From positions 1 to 49,885 of the forward strand of contig JAFATG010000279.1 of assembly GCA_019244055.1 (NCBI GenBank): DNA of 49,885 nt, read 5' to 3'. Both the position numbers and the translations under genes were made by a program. Shown here piece after piece: positions 8,916-16,894 of this stretch (the first letter of the stretch is position 1; every line of letters begins with the position of its first letter). Under the pieces are notes generated by a model, which did not search any database, was not told the DNA's origin, and saw only the letters and a list, made by a program, of their open reading frames with translations. The DNA comes from Acidobacteriaceae bacterium (GTDB lineage: Bacteria; Acidobacteriota; Terriglobia; Bryobacterales; Bryobacteraceae).

Positions 8916-10457
8916 TTATGAGTTCCCGGCGTTTGTAGTAGCGGTGTGATTCCTTCTATCGCGCCCGTATCCAAATGAGCGAAGGACGCGGCGAGCGACC
9001 TCGCGATCGTCAAACGGAATCGGACCGTCTCGCAAGATTTGATACGTCTCGTGGCCCTTGCCCGCAAGAATTACCACATCGCCTGCATCCGCGGTCTCTA
9101 TCGCCTTTTGGATGGCGCGCTCGCGGTCGGGCTCGGTCAAGTGAGGCGTATCGTAGCGGCTCAGACCGACCATCGCATCATTCATAATGGCGAGCGGATC
9201 TTCGCTGCGGGGATTGTCCGATGTCAGCACCACGTAATCGCTCAGCTCAGCGGCCGCCATTCCCATCAAGGGGCGTTTCGAACGGTCGCGGTCTCCGCCG
9301 CAACCAAATAATGTGATCACCTTTCTCGGCTTCATGCCTCGCGCGACGGAAATGACATTCCGCAAAGCATCGTCGGTGTGCGCGTAATCGACAACCACGG
9401 TGAACGGCTGGCCTTCTTCCACGCGCTCAAATCTCCCCGGTACTCTTTGCAACTCCTCTATTCCTTTCTGAATTTGCTGCTCATCCAAGCCGTAAGTGAG
9501 CCCTACCGCGCAGGCAAGCAGAATGTTTTGGATATTGATGTGCCCAACAAGGGGCGAAACCACAGGAAACTGACGCTCTCCCGCTATCACAGTGAACCGC
9601 AGTCCTTCAAAGGATGAGTCCATGTCGGTAGCGCGCAGGAAGACTTGCCCGCCTTTGCAGGACGGGTCTTGCTGCATGCTGTACCAAAGGACAGTTGTCT
9701 CGGCCGAAAGAGCCAAGCGGTGTGCGCTTTCGTCGTCGGCATTCAAAACCGCGAAGCGGGGGGGAGGACCGCTGCGTGGCGTGAACAGCAACTGCTTAGC
9801 GCTAAAGTAAGCTTCCATCGTGTGGTGATAGTCCAGATGGTCGCGAGTGAAGTTCGTAAATCCGGCCGTGTGGACGTCCATCGCGTAGATGCGTCCAAGA
9901 TCGAGCGCGTGGGAAGAGGCTTCGAGCGTCGCGTGAGTGCCGCCCAGCTCTTCGAGCTCATGGAACATCCGAAACAGATCGAGCGATTCCGGAGTCGTGT
10001 TGACGGCGGGCAACACACGGCCAGCTAGATGATATTCGATAGTGCCGACCAGCGCTGTCACCTTACCGGCGGCACGCAAAATAGAATCGATCAGCAGAGT
10101 GGTGGTGGTTTTGCCGTTTGTGCCGGTAATCGCTGTGACAGCAATTCGGGTATCGGGCTTGTTGTAGAAATTTCGCGCGGCGATCGCGAGAGCTTCGCGG
10201 CCGTGGGAAACGTGAAGCCAACTACCGCTGAACCCGCCAGGGCTGGGCCGCTCACTGACCACCGCGATCGCGCCCTTCTGAATGGCAGCGCTGGCAAACT
10301 GCGCTCCGTCTATCTTGGAGCCCGAAAACACAAAAAACACATATCCGCGCTCAATTTTGCGGCTGTCGTAGGCCAGGCCTCGCACATCGGACGCGAGTAC
10401 GACTGAAGGCGCAGGGCGCATCAGCGGAACGCCCTCGAGCACGCGTTTCAGTTCCAT
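8916..10457 (-). CDS. murE: UDP-MurNAc-tripeptide synthetase MurE (meso-DAP adding)
   Basis: MurE adds the third stem-peptide residue. From ATG 10457 the protein is 513 residues, with VRGLAYDSRKIERGYVFF in the UDP domain, ATP loop GTNGKTT at 112-118, NFTRDHLDYH in the central domain and DNPRSEDP at about 414-421. The DNPR motif is the known marker of meso-diaminopimelate specificity, so this cell wall is probably of the DAP type. A TTG 24 bp upstream (10481) would add eight residues but overlaps the end of ftsI; the ATG has a GAGG-type site (TGAGG) about 11 bases upstream and is preferred. Confidence 0.95.
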   Translation of the reverse strand: MELKRVLEGVPLMRPAPSVVLASDVRGLAYDSRKIERGYVFFVFSGSKIDGAQFASAAIQKGAIAVVSERPSPGGFSGSWLHVSHGREALAIAARNFYNKPDTRIAVTAITGTNGKTTTTLLIDSILRAAGKVTALVGTIEYHLAGRVLPAVNTTPESLDLFRMFHELEELGGTHATLEASSHALDLGRIYAMDVHTAGFTNFTRDHLDYHHTMEAYFSAKQLLFTPRSGPPPRFAVLNADDESAHRLALSAETTVLWYSMQQDPSCKGGQVFLRATDMDSSFEGLRFTVIAGERQFPVVSPLVGHINIQNILLACAVGLTYGLDEQQIQKGIEELQRVPGRFERVEEGQPFTVVVDYAHTDDALRNVISVARGMKPRKVITLFGCGGDRDRSKRPLMGMAAAELSDYVVLTSDNPRSEDPLAIMNDAMVGLSRYDTPHLTEPDRERAIQKAIETADAGDVVILAGKGHETYQILRDGPIPFDDREVARRVLRSFGYGRDRRNHTATTNAGNS

Positions 10458-10470
10458 GAGAGGCGAAACC

Positions 10471-12552
10471 TCATCGCGCAAACCTCACCTGGATGTGCTC
10501 ACCGGGAAGCAGCAAAGAGCCTGCCGACGGGCTCTGTGCCCGGGCCAAGCCATCGCCCGACATATCAATTTCGATTCCGGTTTCCGCAGCTTCTTCCATT
10601 ACATCTTTGACGGTTTTGCCAACGAAATTCGGTACTTTGGGCGCGTTCGGGTCGGTGTTTTCCGCCACGACTGTCTCCGCTTCTCCGGAGGCCTGCCGCA
10701 TCTCCTCGAGCGAGGGCGGGTTGCTCAGGGCGGCGACTGTATCAGCGTCGGAATCCTTCTTATGCAGCTTGTCTTCGGCAGCTTTCTCCTTTGCCATGAG
10801 GAGCTCAATCTCCTCGGGGACATCCCGGATTACGCCTACCCTGCGCAGAGCGGTCGACATCACCTTCGTCCAAACCGGCCCTGCCGCGGAACCGCCATAG
10901 CCCGCTTCACCGGTCGTGCCGGTAATAGTTACAACCACCACGACGGCCGGGTTTTCCAGCGGCGCGAAGCCCATAAAGGAAGCGTTGTATTTGTGCGTGT
11001 AGACGTGGTGGGCGTAGTCGTAAATCTGCGCCGTTCCGGTTTTTCCCGCGATGGTGTAGCCCGCTAGGTGAAGTCGGTGGCCCGTGCCTCCCGGTTCCGT
11101 GACTACGCGCCGCATCATCGTGCGCATGGTCATGACTGTTTCCGGGTTTAAGACTTGAGTGGGCGGGGGGCTGGGGAGTTGGGTGCGGACTGGCTCCTCT
11201 CCGGGTGCCTGCCTCCAAGCCACGAGGTGAGGATGCACGAGAAAACCGCCGTTCGCGATCACGCTACCCGCTTGGGCCAACTGAACGGAGGTTACGGCGA
11301 TCTCGTGACCCATGGGCACGGAGCCGATCGAGGTCGGCTGCCATCTCTTTAAAGGACGAAGCAGTCCTGGAGCTTCGGCAGGAAGCTCGATTCCCGTCCG
11401 GTCACCGAAGCCGAAGCGGCGGATGTAGTCGTACAGGTTCTTATTGCCAACCTGCATTCCGATTCGGATGGCGCCGATATTACTGGAAAACGCGAGCACG
11501 TCCTCCATCGATAGCGCCGGATAGGGTTTGTGATCGTGCACAACGCGTCCGAAGATCGTGATGCTGCCGTTTCCGCAGTTGATGATCGTTTCGGGCCTGA
11601 GATTGGTGGTCTCAAGCGCCGCCGACAAGGTAATGACCTTAAATACAGAGCCGGGTTCAAACGGCGCGACAACCGCCAGATCCTCACGTCCGTTCGCTCT
11701 TTCGCCTGGCAGGAGGTGTTCGTTGAGATCGTAAGTCGGATAGTTTTCAAGCACCAGAATTTCGCCTGTCGTCGGGATCATCGCCACCACACTGCCGTGC
11801 TCGGCGTGATTTTGAATCACGGCATCGCGCAAGGCTTCTTTGGCGACAAACTGGACTTCACGGTCAACGGTGAGCCCGATGCTCTTGCCCATCACTGGCT
11901 GCTTGACGATTTCGGAAGCGTACGATGTTTGACGGCCGTCCCGTTCGACGCGCATCAGGCCCGGCGTCCCCGCCAGTTCTTTATCAAGCTTCAGCTCGAC
12001 ACCAGCGGCGCCCCGACCATCGCCGTTTACATTCCCAATCACGTGCGCGGCGACATCATTCTGTGGATACGTGCGAACACTGCCCTCACGGATTTCGAGC
12101 CAGTCAAGATCCATCGCCTTCAGGGTGGCTGCCTGCTCGGCATTCACGCGCTGATCGACCACGAAGTAGCCGTTATGTCGGCGGGACTGAGCCGCGGTTT
12201 CGATAGCGAGTTGGAGTTTCCGGGCGTCGAGGCCGAGAATTCTGGCGAGCAGCGCCGCCGCAAGTTCCTTGTTTGGAATGCGTTTTGGATCTACGACGGC
12301 GAAATGCGAAACGGAACTGATAGCGAGCAGTTGCCCGTTGCGATCATAAATCGAGCCGCGAGGGGCATCGATGGGTTCAACCTTCTGCTGCTGCCGGGTG
12401 GCGCGTGTGACATAGTCGTCATGCGCGAGGACCTGCAGTTGGAAGAGCCGAAATGTAACAATGAGGGCCCACCCAAGAAGGATGAGCCCTATAATCAGTG
12501 CCCGTTCAGTGGACTTCGTGAGTGGCGCGAGGGTCTGTTTTTCCGTTTCCAT
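10471..12552 (-). CDS. ftsI: Septal peptidoglycan transpeptidase FtsI (PBP3-like, one PASTA domain)
   Basis: FtsI cross-links septal peptidoglycan in the periplasm. The product (693 residues from ATG 12552; a GTG codon lies immediately upstream at 12555) has a membrane anchor at about residues 19-40, a dimerisation domain containing APRGSIYDRNG, and a transpeptidase domain with the catalytic SxxK (SVFK, about residue 302), SxN (SSN, about 356) and KTG (AGKTGTAQ, about 504). A single PASTA domain covers about the last 55 residues (from PKVPNFVGKTV). PASTA on FtsI is common in Gram-positive and acidobacterial PBPs and binds peptidoglycan. It pairs with FtsW in this operon. Confidence 0.94.
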   Translation of the reverse strand: METEKQTLAPLTKSTERALIIGLILLGWALIVTFRLFQLQVLAHDDYVTRATRQQQKVEPIDAPRGSIYDRNGQLLAISSVSHFAVVDPKRIPNKELAAALLARILGLDARKLQLAIETAAQSRRHNGYFVVDQRVNAEQAATLKAMDLDWLEIREGSVRTYPQNDVAAHVIGNVNGDGRGAAGVELKLDKELAGTPGLMRVERDGRQTSYASEIVKQPVMGKSIGLTVDREVQFVAKEALRDAVIQNHAEHGSVVAMIPTTGEILVLENYPTYDLNEHLLPGERANGREDLAVVAPFEPGSVFKVITLSAALETTNLRPETIINCGNGSITIFGRVVHDHKPYPALSMEDVLAFSSNIGAIRIGMQVGNKNLYDYIRRFGFGDRTGIELPAEAPGLLRPLKRWQPTSIGSVPMGHEIAVTSVQLAQAGSVIANGGFLVHPHLVAWRQAPGEEPVRTQLPSPPPTQVLNPETVMTMRTMMRRVVTEPGGTGHRLHLAGYTIAGKTGTAQIYDYAHHVYTHKYNASFMGFAPLENPAVVVVVTITGTTGEAGYGGSAAGPVWTKVMSTALRRVGVIRDVPEEIELLMAKEKAAEDKLHKKDSDADTVAALSNPPSLEEMRQASGEAETVVAENTDPNAPKVPNFVGKTVKDVMEEAAETGIEIDMSGDGLARAQSPSAGSLLLPGEHIQVRFAR

Positions 12553-12610
12553 CACGCACGAAATTCGTATGGCGGTCTGGCATGCTAAAGCCGGCGAGCG
12601 GAGGCCGACG

Positions 12611-13129
12611 CTAACGCGCTTTCAAATCGCTCGCCTGAAGCGGCAGCGAATTGCGCGCCTCCGCGGCTTTCGATTGCGATCCTTGAAGCATCTGGACCTG
12701 CTGTGGCTCGGGTTCGGACATGTTCAGCGTCTTCGCTAACTGCTCCAGGCGAGCCACGCTGACGAGCTCGGCCTCTTGCGCATCCAATTTCGCTCTTTGC
12801 TGTTCCAGCCGTACCTGCTCTTCTCGCAGATGCTGCATCGTAAAACCTGCAGTGGTGTTGTAAGCGGTGGGAACGAGACCGGCGATGACCAGCATGGCGG
12901 CAAGGAAGCCTGTCGCCATCGATCGGCTCCGCGCTCGGCGCGCCGCCGGATCAACTGCGCGAATCACGCCGCTATTGTCGATCTTCTTTACGAAAAGATA
13001 GACATCTTCGTTTGCGATAGGCCGCAAACGAGGGCATTCTGTGCGCGCCCAGACAGCGGGCGGCGCATCTGCCAGCTCCAGCTCTCTTACCCCTACAAAA
13101 CGATTTACGAATGTTGCGAATGACGCCAT
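12611..13129 (-). CDS. ftsL: FtsL-like divisome protein with long cytoplasmic N-terminus
   Basis: The 172-residue protein sits between rsmH and ftsI, the standard ftsL position. It has one membrane helix at about residues 72-94 (MATGFLAAMLVIAGLVPTAY) followed by a charged coiled-coil stretch (LREEQVRLEQQRAKLDAQE, about 104-125), the FtsL/DivIC layout. The roughly 70-residue cytoplasmic part before the helix is longer than in typical FtsL (20-40) and contains NEDVYLFVKKIDNSGVIR. It starts 14 bp after rsmH with an AGAGGGG ribosome binding site. FtsL sequences are poorly conserved, so the call rests on topology and position. Confidence 0.8.
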   Translation of the reverse strand: MASFATFVNRFVGVRELELADAPPAVWARTECPRLRPIANEDVYLFVKKIDNSGVIRAVDPAARRARSRSMATGFLAAMLVIAGLVPTAYNTTAGFTMQHLREEQVRLEQQRAKLDAQEAELVSVARLEQLAKTLNMSEPEPQQVQMLQGSQSKAAEARNSLPLQASDLKAR

Positions 13130-13143
13130 TGCTCAATCCCCTC

Positions 13144-14025
13144 TCAAATCCGCTCTAAAGCTCGCAGTTTTGCGCTGCGAGACGCCGCATTTTTCGAAAC
13201 CTCGTGCTCCGACGGCTTGACTACATGCTTGGTCAGGATTTTCGCCTTTCCCGCTCGCGCCAGTTGCTGGAATGACCGCTTCACCTTGCGGTCCTCGATC
13301 GACATGAACGTCAGGATCACGAACCGCCCTCCTGCTTTCAACCGCTCCGGCGCAATCCGGAGCAATGCATCCAGCTCCTCCAACTCGCTGTTTACTTTCA
13401 GCCGCAGAGCCATGAACGTTTGGGTGGCCGGGTGGAGTCTCCCCGTTCGCGGCACGGCCTCTTCGATCAGCCGGGCCAACTGTCCCGTCGTACGAAGGGG
13501 CCGCGCGCGAACGATTGCTCTGGAGATTCTTCGCGACCTCCTTTCTTCGCCAAGCTGATAAATCAGATCGGCGAGCGCCTTTTCAGGCAGTTCATTCACA
13601 AGATCCGCGGCGGTCAACTGCTGAGTGCGATCCATTCGCATATCGAGCGGGCCATCTTCCATGACCGAAAACCCGCGTTCCGCCGTATTCAATTGATACC
13701 GGCTCACACCTAGATCCGCCAACACACCGTCCACACTCGCTATCTCGTTCGCGGCCAGCGCCTCAGGCACCTTCGAGAAGGCGCCATGAAAGAACCGTAT
13801 CCGATCCGCCAGTGCCCCGCTGTTCACTCGAGCCAGTTCGAGCGACTCCGCGTCCTGATCGCACGCAATCACAACGCCCTCCGCGAGCCGCTCCGCAATC
13901 GCCCGCGTGTGACCGCCCAACCCAGCGGTCATGTCCACGTACACTCCGTTCGGTCGAATCGCCAGAAACTCGAGCGATTCGCGCAACAGCACCGAATAAT
14001 GGCGAGGGCCAGCCTCGTCCTGCAT
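13144..14025 (-). CDS. rsmH: 16S rRNA (cytosine-1402-N4)-methyltransferase RsmH (MraW)
   Basis: RsmH methylates N4 of C1402 in the decoding centre of 16S rRNA using SAM. The 293-residue protein begins HYSVLLRESLEFL, carries the SAM loop VYVDMTAGLGGHTRAI, then GVLADLGVSRYQL and GFSVMEDGPLDMRMD, all characteristic of MraW. The last part (FVILTFMSIEDRKVKRSF) is also typical, although the family usually has SFHSLEDR there, so His-Ser is replaced by Met-Ser. It follows mraZ by 12 bp and uses an AGAGG ribosome binding site formed at the mraZ stop. Confidence 0.95.
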   Translation of the reverse strand: MQDEAGPRHYSVLLRESLEFLAIRPNGVYVDMTAGLGGHTRAIAERLAEGVVIACDQDAESLELARVNSGALADRIRFFHGAFSKVPEALAANEIASVDGVLADLGVSRYQLNTAERGFSVMEDGPLDMRMDRTQQLTAADLVNELPEKALADLIYQLGEERRSRRISRAIVRARPLRTTGQLARLIEEAVPRTGRLHPATQTFMALRLKVNSELEELDALLRIAPERLKAGGRFVILTFMSIEDRKVKRSFQQLARAGKAKILTKHVVKPSEHEVSKNAASRSAKLRALERI

Positions 14026-14037
14026 ACATGGCGGCCT

Positions 14038-14535
14038 CTAACGTAATCCCTTCTTCTGCAGCGCCCGAAGTTTCTCGTCCAAATTCGACTTTGCCGCTTC
14101 CAATTTCTTCTCGTAGGTACCGCTCGGGAATATCTCGATACGCTGCTTGTAGGCGTTCAGATAGACATCCCCGTTCTCAAGGTGCAAATCACGCCGGAGA
14201 GTCGTCGGCATCAGCACCCGGCCCTGCGCATCAATCTCCATGTCCTCACCGTAATGATTCGCGATGAAAGCGATGTCGGCCCGTATGTCGGCGTCCTCGC
14301 CCGGCTCCTGCAGCATCTTTTCCGTATCGCGCCAGACCGAAATCGGGTAGATTAAGGCTGTCGAGGTATTTAAGGTCGTGACGAAAACCCTTCGTTCCCC
14401 GAGCGATTCCAGATACTGCACTACGACGGCAGGAAGCTTAAGCCGGCCTTTTTCGTCTACACGACCGCTCCGCGTGCCGCGCGGGGCTTCCACCCCGGCT
14501 GGCGACTCGGGCTGATCATTGCCGTTTTCTTCCAC
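14038..14535 (-). CDS. mraZ: Transcriptional regulator MraZ
   Basis: MraZ is a SpoVT/AbrB-fold DNA-binding protein that binds repeats upstream of its own operon. The 165-residue reading has the two family DxxxR signatures, VDEKGRLKLP and IDAQGRVLMP, about 82 residues apart, one per AbrB-like half. The start is uncertain. GTG at 14535 gives about 14 extra residues (MEENGNDQPESPAG) before the usual N-terminus, while an in-frame GTG at 14493 would give a normal length of 151. Neither has a strong ribosome binding site. It is the first gene of the dcw operon. Confidence 0.92.
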   Translation of the reverse strand: MEENGNDQPESPAGVEAPRGTRSGRVDEKGRLKLPAVVVQYLESLGERRVFVTTLNTSTALIYPISVWRDTEKMLQEPGEDADIRADIAFIANHYGEDMEIDAQGRVLMPTTLRRDLHLENGDVYLNAYKQRIEIFPSGTYEKKLEAAKSNLDEKLRALQKKGLR

Positions 14536-14564
14536 CTTGAACCAGTTTTGGCCATTTCAGGCCA
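14532..14564 (-). promoter_or_regulatory. MraZ-box-like TGG repeats (10-bp period)
   Basis: On the minus strand four TGG triplets occur exactly 10 bp apart (complements of CCA at 14562-14564, 14552-14554, 14542-14544 and 14532-14534). MraZ is known to bind direct TGGG(N) repeats separated by about 5 nt, i.e. a 10-bp period, upstream of mraZ. Here only TGG is strictly kept at each step. The last repeat overlaps the upstream candidate GTG start. Location and phasing make an autoregulatory operator likely. Confidence 0.6.
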
Positions 14565-14693
14565 CCTGATCGATAGTGGCACGACCCCTATCTGAATGCA
14601 ATAGATTTGTTTAAGGAAATTTCTGTAAGTCGTTCTATTCGCCTTTGTTACGCCTTCCCGGGGCGCAGGTCAGCACCCACCGGTGGTGTTAAC

Positions 14694-14720
14694 AGGGGAA
14701 TAAGGGGAATAAGGGGACTA
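14694..14720. repeat. Three tandem 9-bp repeats beside a 10-bp palindrome
   Basis: Three head-to-tail copies of AGGGGAATA occupy 14694-14702, 14703-14711 and 14712-14720; the third reads AGGGGACTA. A perfect palindrome CCACCGGTGG lies at 14677-14686. The segment is in the 247-bp space between mraZ and the BON gene and may be part of the dcw promoter region or an unrelated repeat element. Confidence 0.6.
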
Positions 14721-14732
14721 AAGAATGCATCG

Positions 14733-14760
14733 GAGGCCAAGCCAACGTTAGCCAGGCCTC
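14733..14760 (-). terminator. Imperfect hairpin downstream of the BON gene
   Basis: GAGGCC at 14733-14738 pairs with GGCCTC at 14755-14760, and the centre AACGTT is also nearly palindromic, giving a 28-bp imperfect inverted repeat about 22 bp after the BON stop. There is no clear T-run after it on the minus strand, so it may be a weak or Rho-assisted terminator, or a protein site. Confidence 0.35.
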
Positions 14761-14782
14761 GCGGAAGTAAAAAGCGAAGCGC

Positions 14783-15343
14783 TTACGCCCCGACAACCTG
14801 GAGGTTGTTCTGGACGCTGAACACGTTGGGAACAGTATTGGCACGGATGCCGATCAGGTTCTTGTCTCCTTGGTTTGCTACAACACCCTCGAGCGTCACA
14901 TGGCCGTTTTCGACGATGATGTGGATCGGCGGTAGAGCCTGGTGCCCGTAGCGGTCGCCGATTTGGGGATCACCATAGATCGCGCGGAATTCAGCCCGAC
15001 GGATTTGGTTATCCATCGGCGAGAGCGGAAGAACCTTAATATTGTTCACTACCTGTGAAACACCTTCTACGCTTTTCACAACGTTCTGGGCATCGGATTT
15101 CAACACGGGGTTGGTGACCGCGCCTTCTAGCGTTACAGTGCTTCCGTCGACTTTGAATCCCAGATCGTCGAAAATCGTGTAGTACGGAAGCATCACCAGT
15201 TGATGACGCACGTTTTTAATGAGTTTTCCTTCGCTGGAAGGCCCCGGTATAAACGCATCGTCGTGGTTTTTCTGGCCCGCAGTCAGTAGCGCGGGCGCTA
15301 ACAGAAGACCGGCGGTGAGCACAGAACCGAGTATCTTTCGCAT
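14783..15343 (-). CDS. Periplasmic protein with two BON domains
   Basis: BON domains are small alpha/beta modules in envelope proteins such as OsmY, thought to bind phospholipid or other envelope surfaces. From ATG 15343 the protein is 186 residues: a signal peptide (about 1-23, ending in ALLTAG), a first BON domain at about 40-108 (VTLEGAVTN, SVEGVSQVVNNIKV) and a second at about 112-184 (VTLEGVVANQGD, VFSVQNNLQVV). The start is set by a GAGGAG ribosome binding site ten bases upstream; a GTG six codons further up would contain that site. It is a single-gene unit on the same strand as the dcw operon. A role in envelope stability is inferred from the family. Confidence 0.85.
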   Translation of the reverse strand: MRKILGSVLTAGLLLAPALLTAGQKNHDDAFIPGPSSEGKLIKNVRHQLVMLPYYTIFDDLGFKVDGSTVTLEGAVTNPVLKSDAQNVVKSVEGVSQVVNNIKVLPLSPMDNQIRRAEFRAIYGDPQIGDRYGHQALPPIHIIVENGHVTLEGVVANQGDKNLIGIRANTVPNVFSVQNNLQVVGA

Positions 15344-15429
15344 AACTTGTTTTCTCCTCACTTATAAGATTGCGGTGAGGATCATAGAAGTTTCAGCGAC
15401 CTCCGACGGGAATAATTACGGTGGTTAGA

Positions 15430-15621
15430 TTAGCCTTGGCCCTTGTGACGCCAGATGCTGCTGCCGCGCTTCGAAAAGATGCTTACGAGAAGAGTTAGGA
15501 CCATAAGGAACCAGCAAAAAATACTTGGGTAGAGCGTCCAGTTCTGGCTATAAGGCCAAAAGGGTAAAAGCACAATACCCAGAACGAACAGTGCAGCAGC
15601 GATCCATTTCCAGGGGTCCAT
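15430..15621 (-). CDS. Small two-helix membrane protein (DUF3309-like)
   Basis: The 63-residue product has two hydrophobic helices (about 5-22 and 34-50) joined by LLPFWPYSQNWTLYPS, and a basic tail (SKRGSSIWRHKGQG). The linker resembles the WPYSRNWGYGPS core of DUF3309-type small membrane proteins, by eye only. The ribosome binding site is weak. The gene stands alone between the BON gene and the proline-rich membrane protein. Function unknown; coding is likely from the clean two-helix pattern but not certain. Confidence 0.55.
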   Translation of the reverse strand: MDPWKWIAAALFVLGIVLLPFWPYSQNWTLYPSIFCWFLMVLTLLVSIFSKRGSSIWRHKGQG

Positions 15622-15707
15622 CGAGTCCGATGGTTAGATCAATTTCGAGTTGCGATTGTTACCGCACCCTCCGAATGCCTGGCCAGCTCAAAAACAAAGG
15701 CAAGGGC

Positions 15708-16817
15708 TTATTGCGCGCGGGGAGCCTCTTCGTAAGCCACTAGCGCTTTGCCGCTCGAAAGCTTCTGTTTCCGGCAACGAACCACTTGACCGGGTTTGAA
15801 GGCCCACTCTTCGCCTTCGGGCATGTTATCGACGATGCGATAAAAGTCATGGCCGAGATGCTCGGCTTGGACCGAGCGCAGGACGTTCAGACCTTCACCT
15901 ACAAGATTGACGTAAATGGGAGTTACTTTGCCGGTTACCGGGATTGGTTGAGGTGCTGGGACGCTGGGAGGGGGAGATACGGTCTCCTGTTTCGGCGCAG
16001 CAACTGGTATGCGCGCGGTCGACTCTTCAAACATGGGCCGCTGCGGAGGAATACCAGTTGGGGCGGAAATCTGGGTAGCGAAATAGATTGGTGTCGGCGC
16101 GGAAGAAACTGTGTGCTCCTGATGCAGTGGAGCCTGTCTGACGGGAGGCGGAGGAGCGGGCGCAGCTTGTGGAGCCGGCCGAGGCGGCGTGGCATAGGAT
16201 GGCGGAGGAGCGGGCGCGGCTTGGGGAGGGGCCGGGGCATAGGACGGCGGCGGTGCGGACGGGGTTGCGAGGTCGGGGAGGAAGGCCCGGCTAGCCGACC
16301 GCCCTGGCACAACAAGTCGCGCCTCACTCGCCACGCGGCCGCTCATGCGAGCTCGATCAATTACCCAGAACAGGATGCTGGCGAACAGCCAGGTGAGAGC
16401 GAATCGCGTTTGCAGGTAACCCTCGCGCGCAGCCGGGCCAGCCACATTGGCGTGAGCGAGAGTGTACTCATAGAGCATGCCCAAGGCGAGCATCAGCGCG
16501 AATCCGGCCACTGCCGCAAAAGCTAGGCTTTGAAGAACGGACCGGGTGCCTTCCTGATCGTAACCAAAGAGAACGATGAGCAGAATGACACCTGCGATGG
16601 TAGTCACGAAACCGAAATTCGCCGGGGCTGCAAGGAACAACAATACTCCGCCAACGGCTAAGGCCAGCAGCAGAGCGGGCGCATCAAGTCGCGATTTGTC
16701 CATTAATTCAGGATGCCATCTCATCGCGGCGGCGTTGAGCATGCCCTGTTCGAAAACCACCACCAGTGCGCGAGAGTCACCGCTCGGGCGAACGTGCGCT
16801 CGCGTTTTCAACCACAT
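15708..16817 (-). CDS. Membrane protein with proline-rich linker and small C-terminal domain
   Basis: No established function was recognised. The 369-residue reading has about four membrane helices (roughly 45-65, 67-85, 95-115 and 133-152), a long Pro/Ala-rich low-complexity linker (about 180-300, with repeats such as APAPPPSYA and PQAAPAPPP) and a folded-looking tail of about 70 residues (VTPIYVNLVGEGLNVLRSV to SGKALVAYEEA). That tail resembles small stand-alone bacterial proteins with the pattern VY-LLDEG-VWRPV, seen by eye. The start is unclear: ATGs at 16817, 16742, 16724 and 16703 all lack a good ribosome binding site, and 16703 (MDKSRLDAP) would begin just before the first helix. It is divergent from the gene at 16895. 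Confidence 0.7.
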   Translation of the reverse strand: MWLKTRAHVRPSGDSRALVVVFEQGMLNAAAMRWHPELMDKSRLDAPALLLALAVGGVLLFLAAPANFGFVTTIAGVILLIVLFGYDQEGTRSVLQSLAFAAVAGFALMLALGMLYEYTLAHANVAGPAAREGYLQTRFALTWLFASILFWVIDRARMSGRVASEARLVVPGRSASRAFLPDLATPSAPPPSYAPAPPQAAPAPPPSYATPPRPAPQAAPAPPPPVRQAPLHQEHTVSSAPTPIYFATQISAPTGIPPQRPMFEESTARIPVAAPKQETVSPPPSVPAPQPIPVTGKVTPIYVNLVGEGLNVLRSVQAEHLGHDFYRIVDNMPEGEEWAFKPGQVVRCRKQKLSSGKALVAYEEAPRAQ

Positions 16818-16894
16818 ACAACTGGCAAGAGAGTTGCATTCATAAGGGGCAGAAATCGCCCGTGAACGAGGCGAGAAAGAAGATTGAAGCCTTT

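Noticed and set aside
8909-9067. 53-residue N-terminal extension of MurF
   Set aside because: Would overlap murE by about 150 bp and does not resemble MurF; the ATG at 8908 lies just after the murE stop.
10456-11067. 203-codon plus-strand reading frame
   Set aside because: Antisense to the ftsI 3' part; no recognisable motifs.
11530-12588. 352-codon plus-strand reading frame
   Set aside because: Antisense to ftsI, whose catalytic motifs are clear on the other strand.
16120-16270. Tandem DNA repeat or CRISPR-like pattern
   Set aside because: The repetition comes from Pro/Ala codons of the linker in the membrane protein; units vary in length and there are no spacers.
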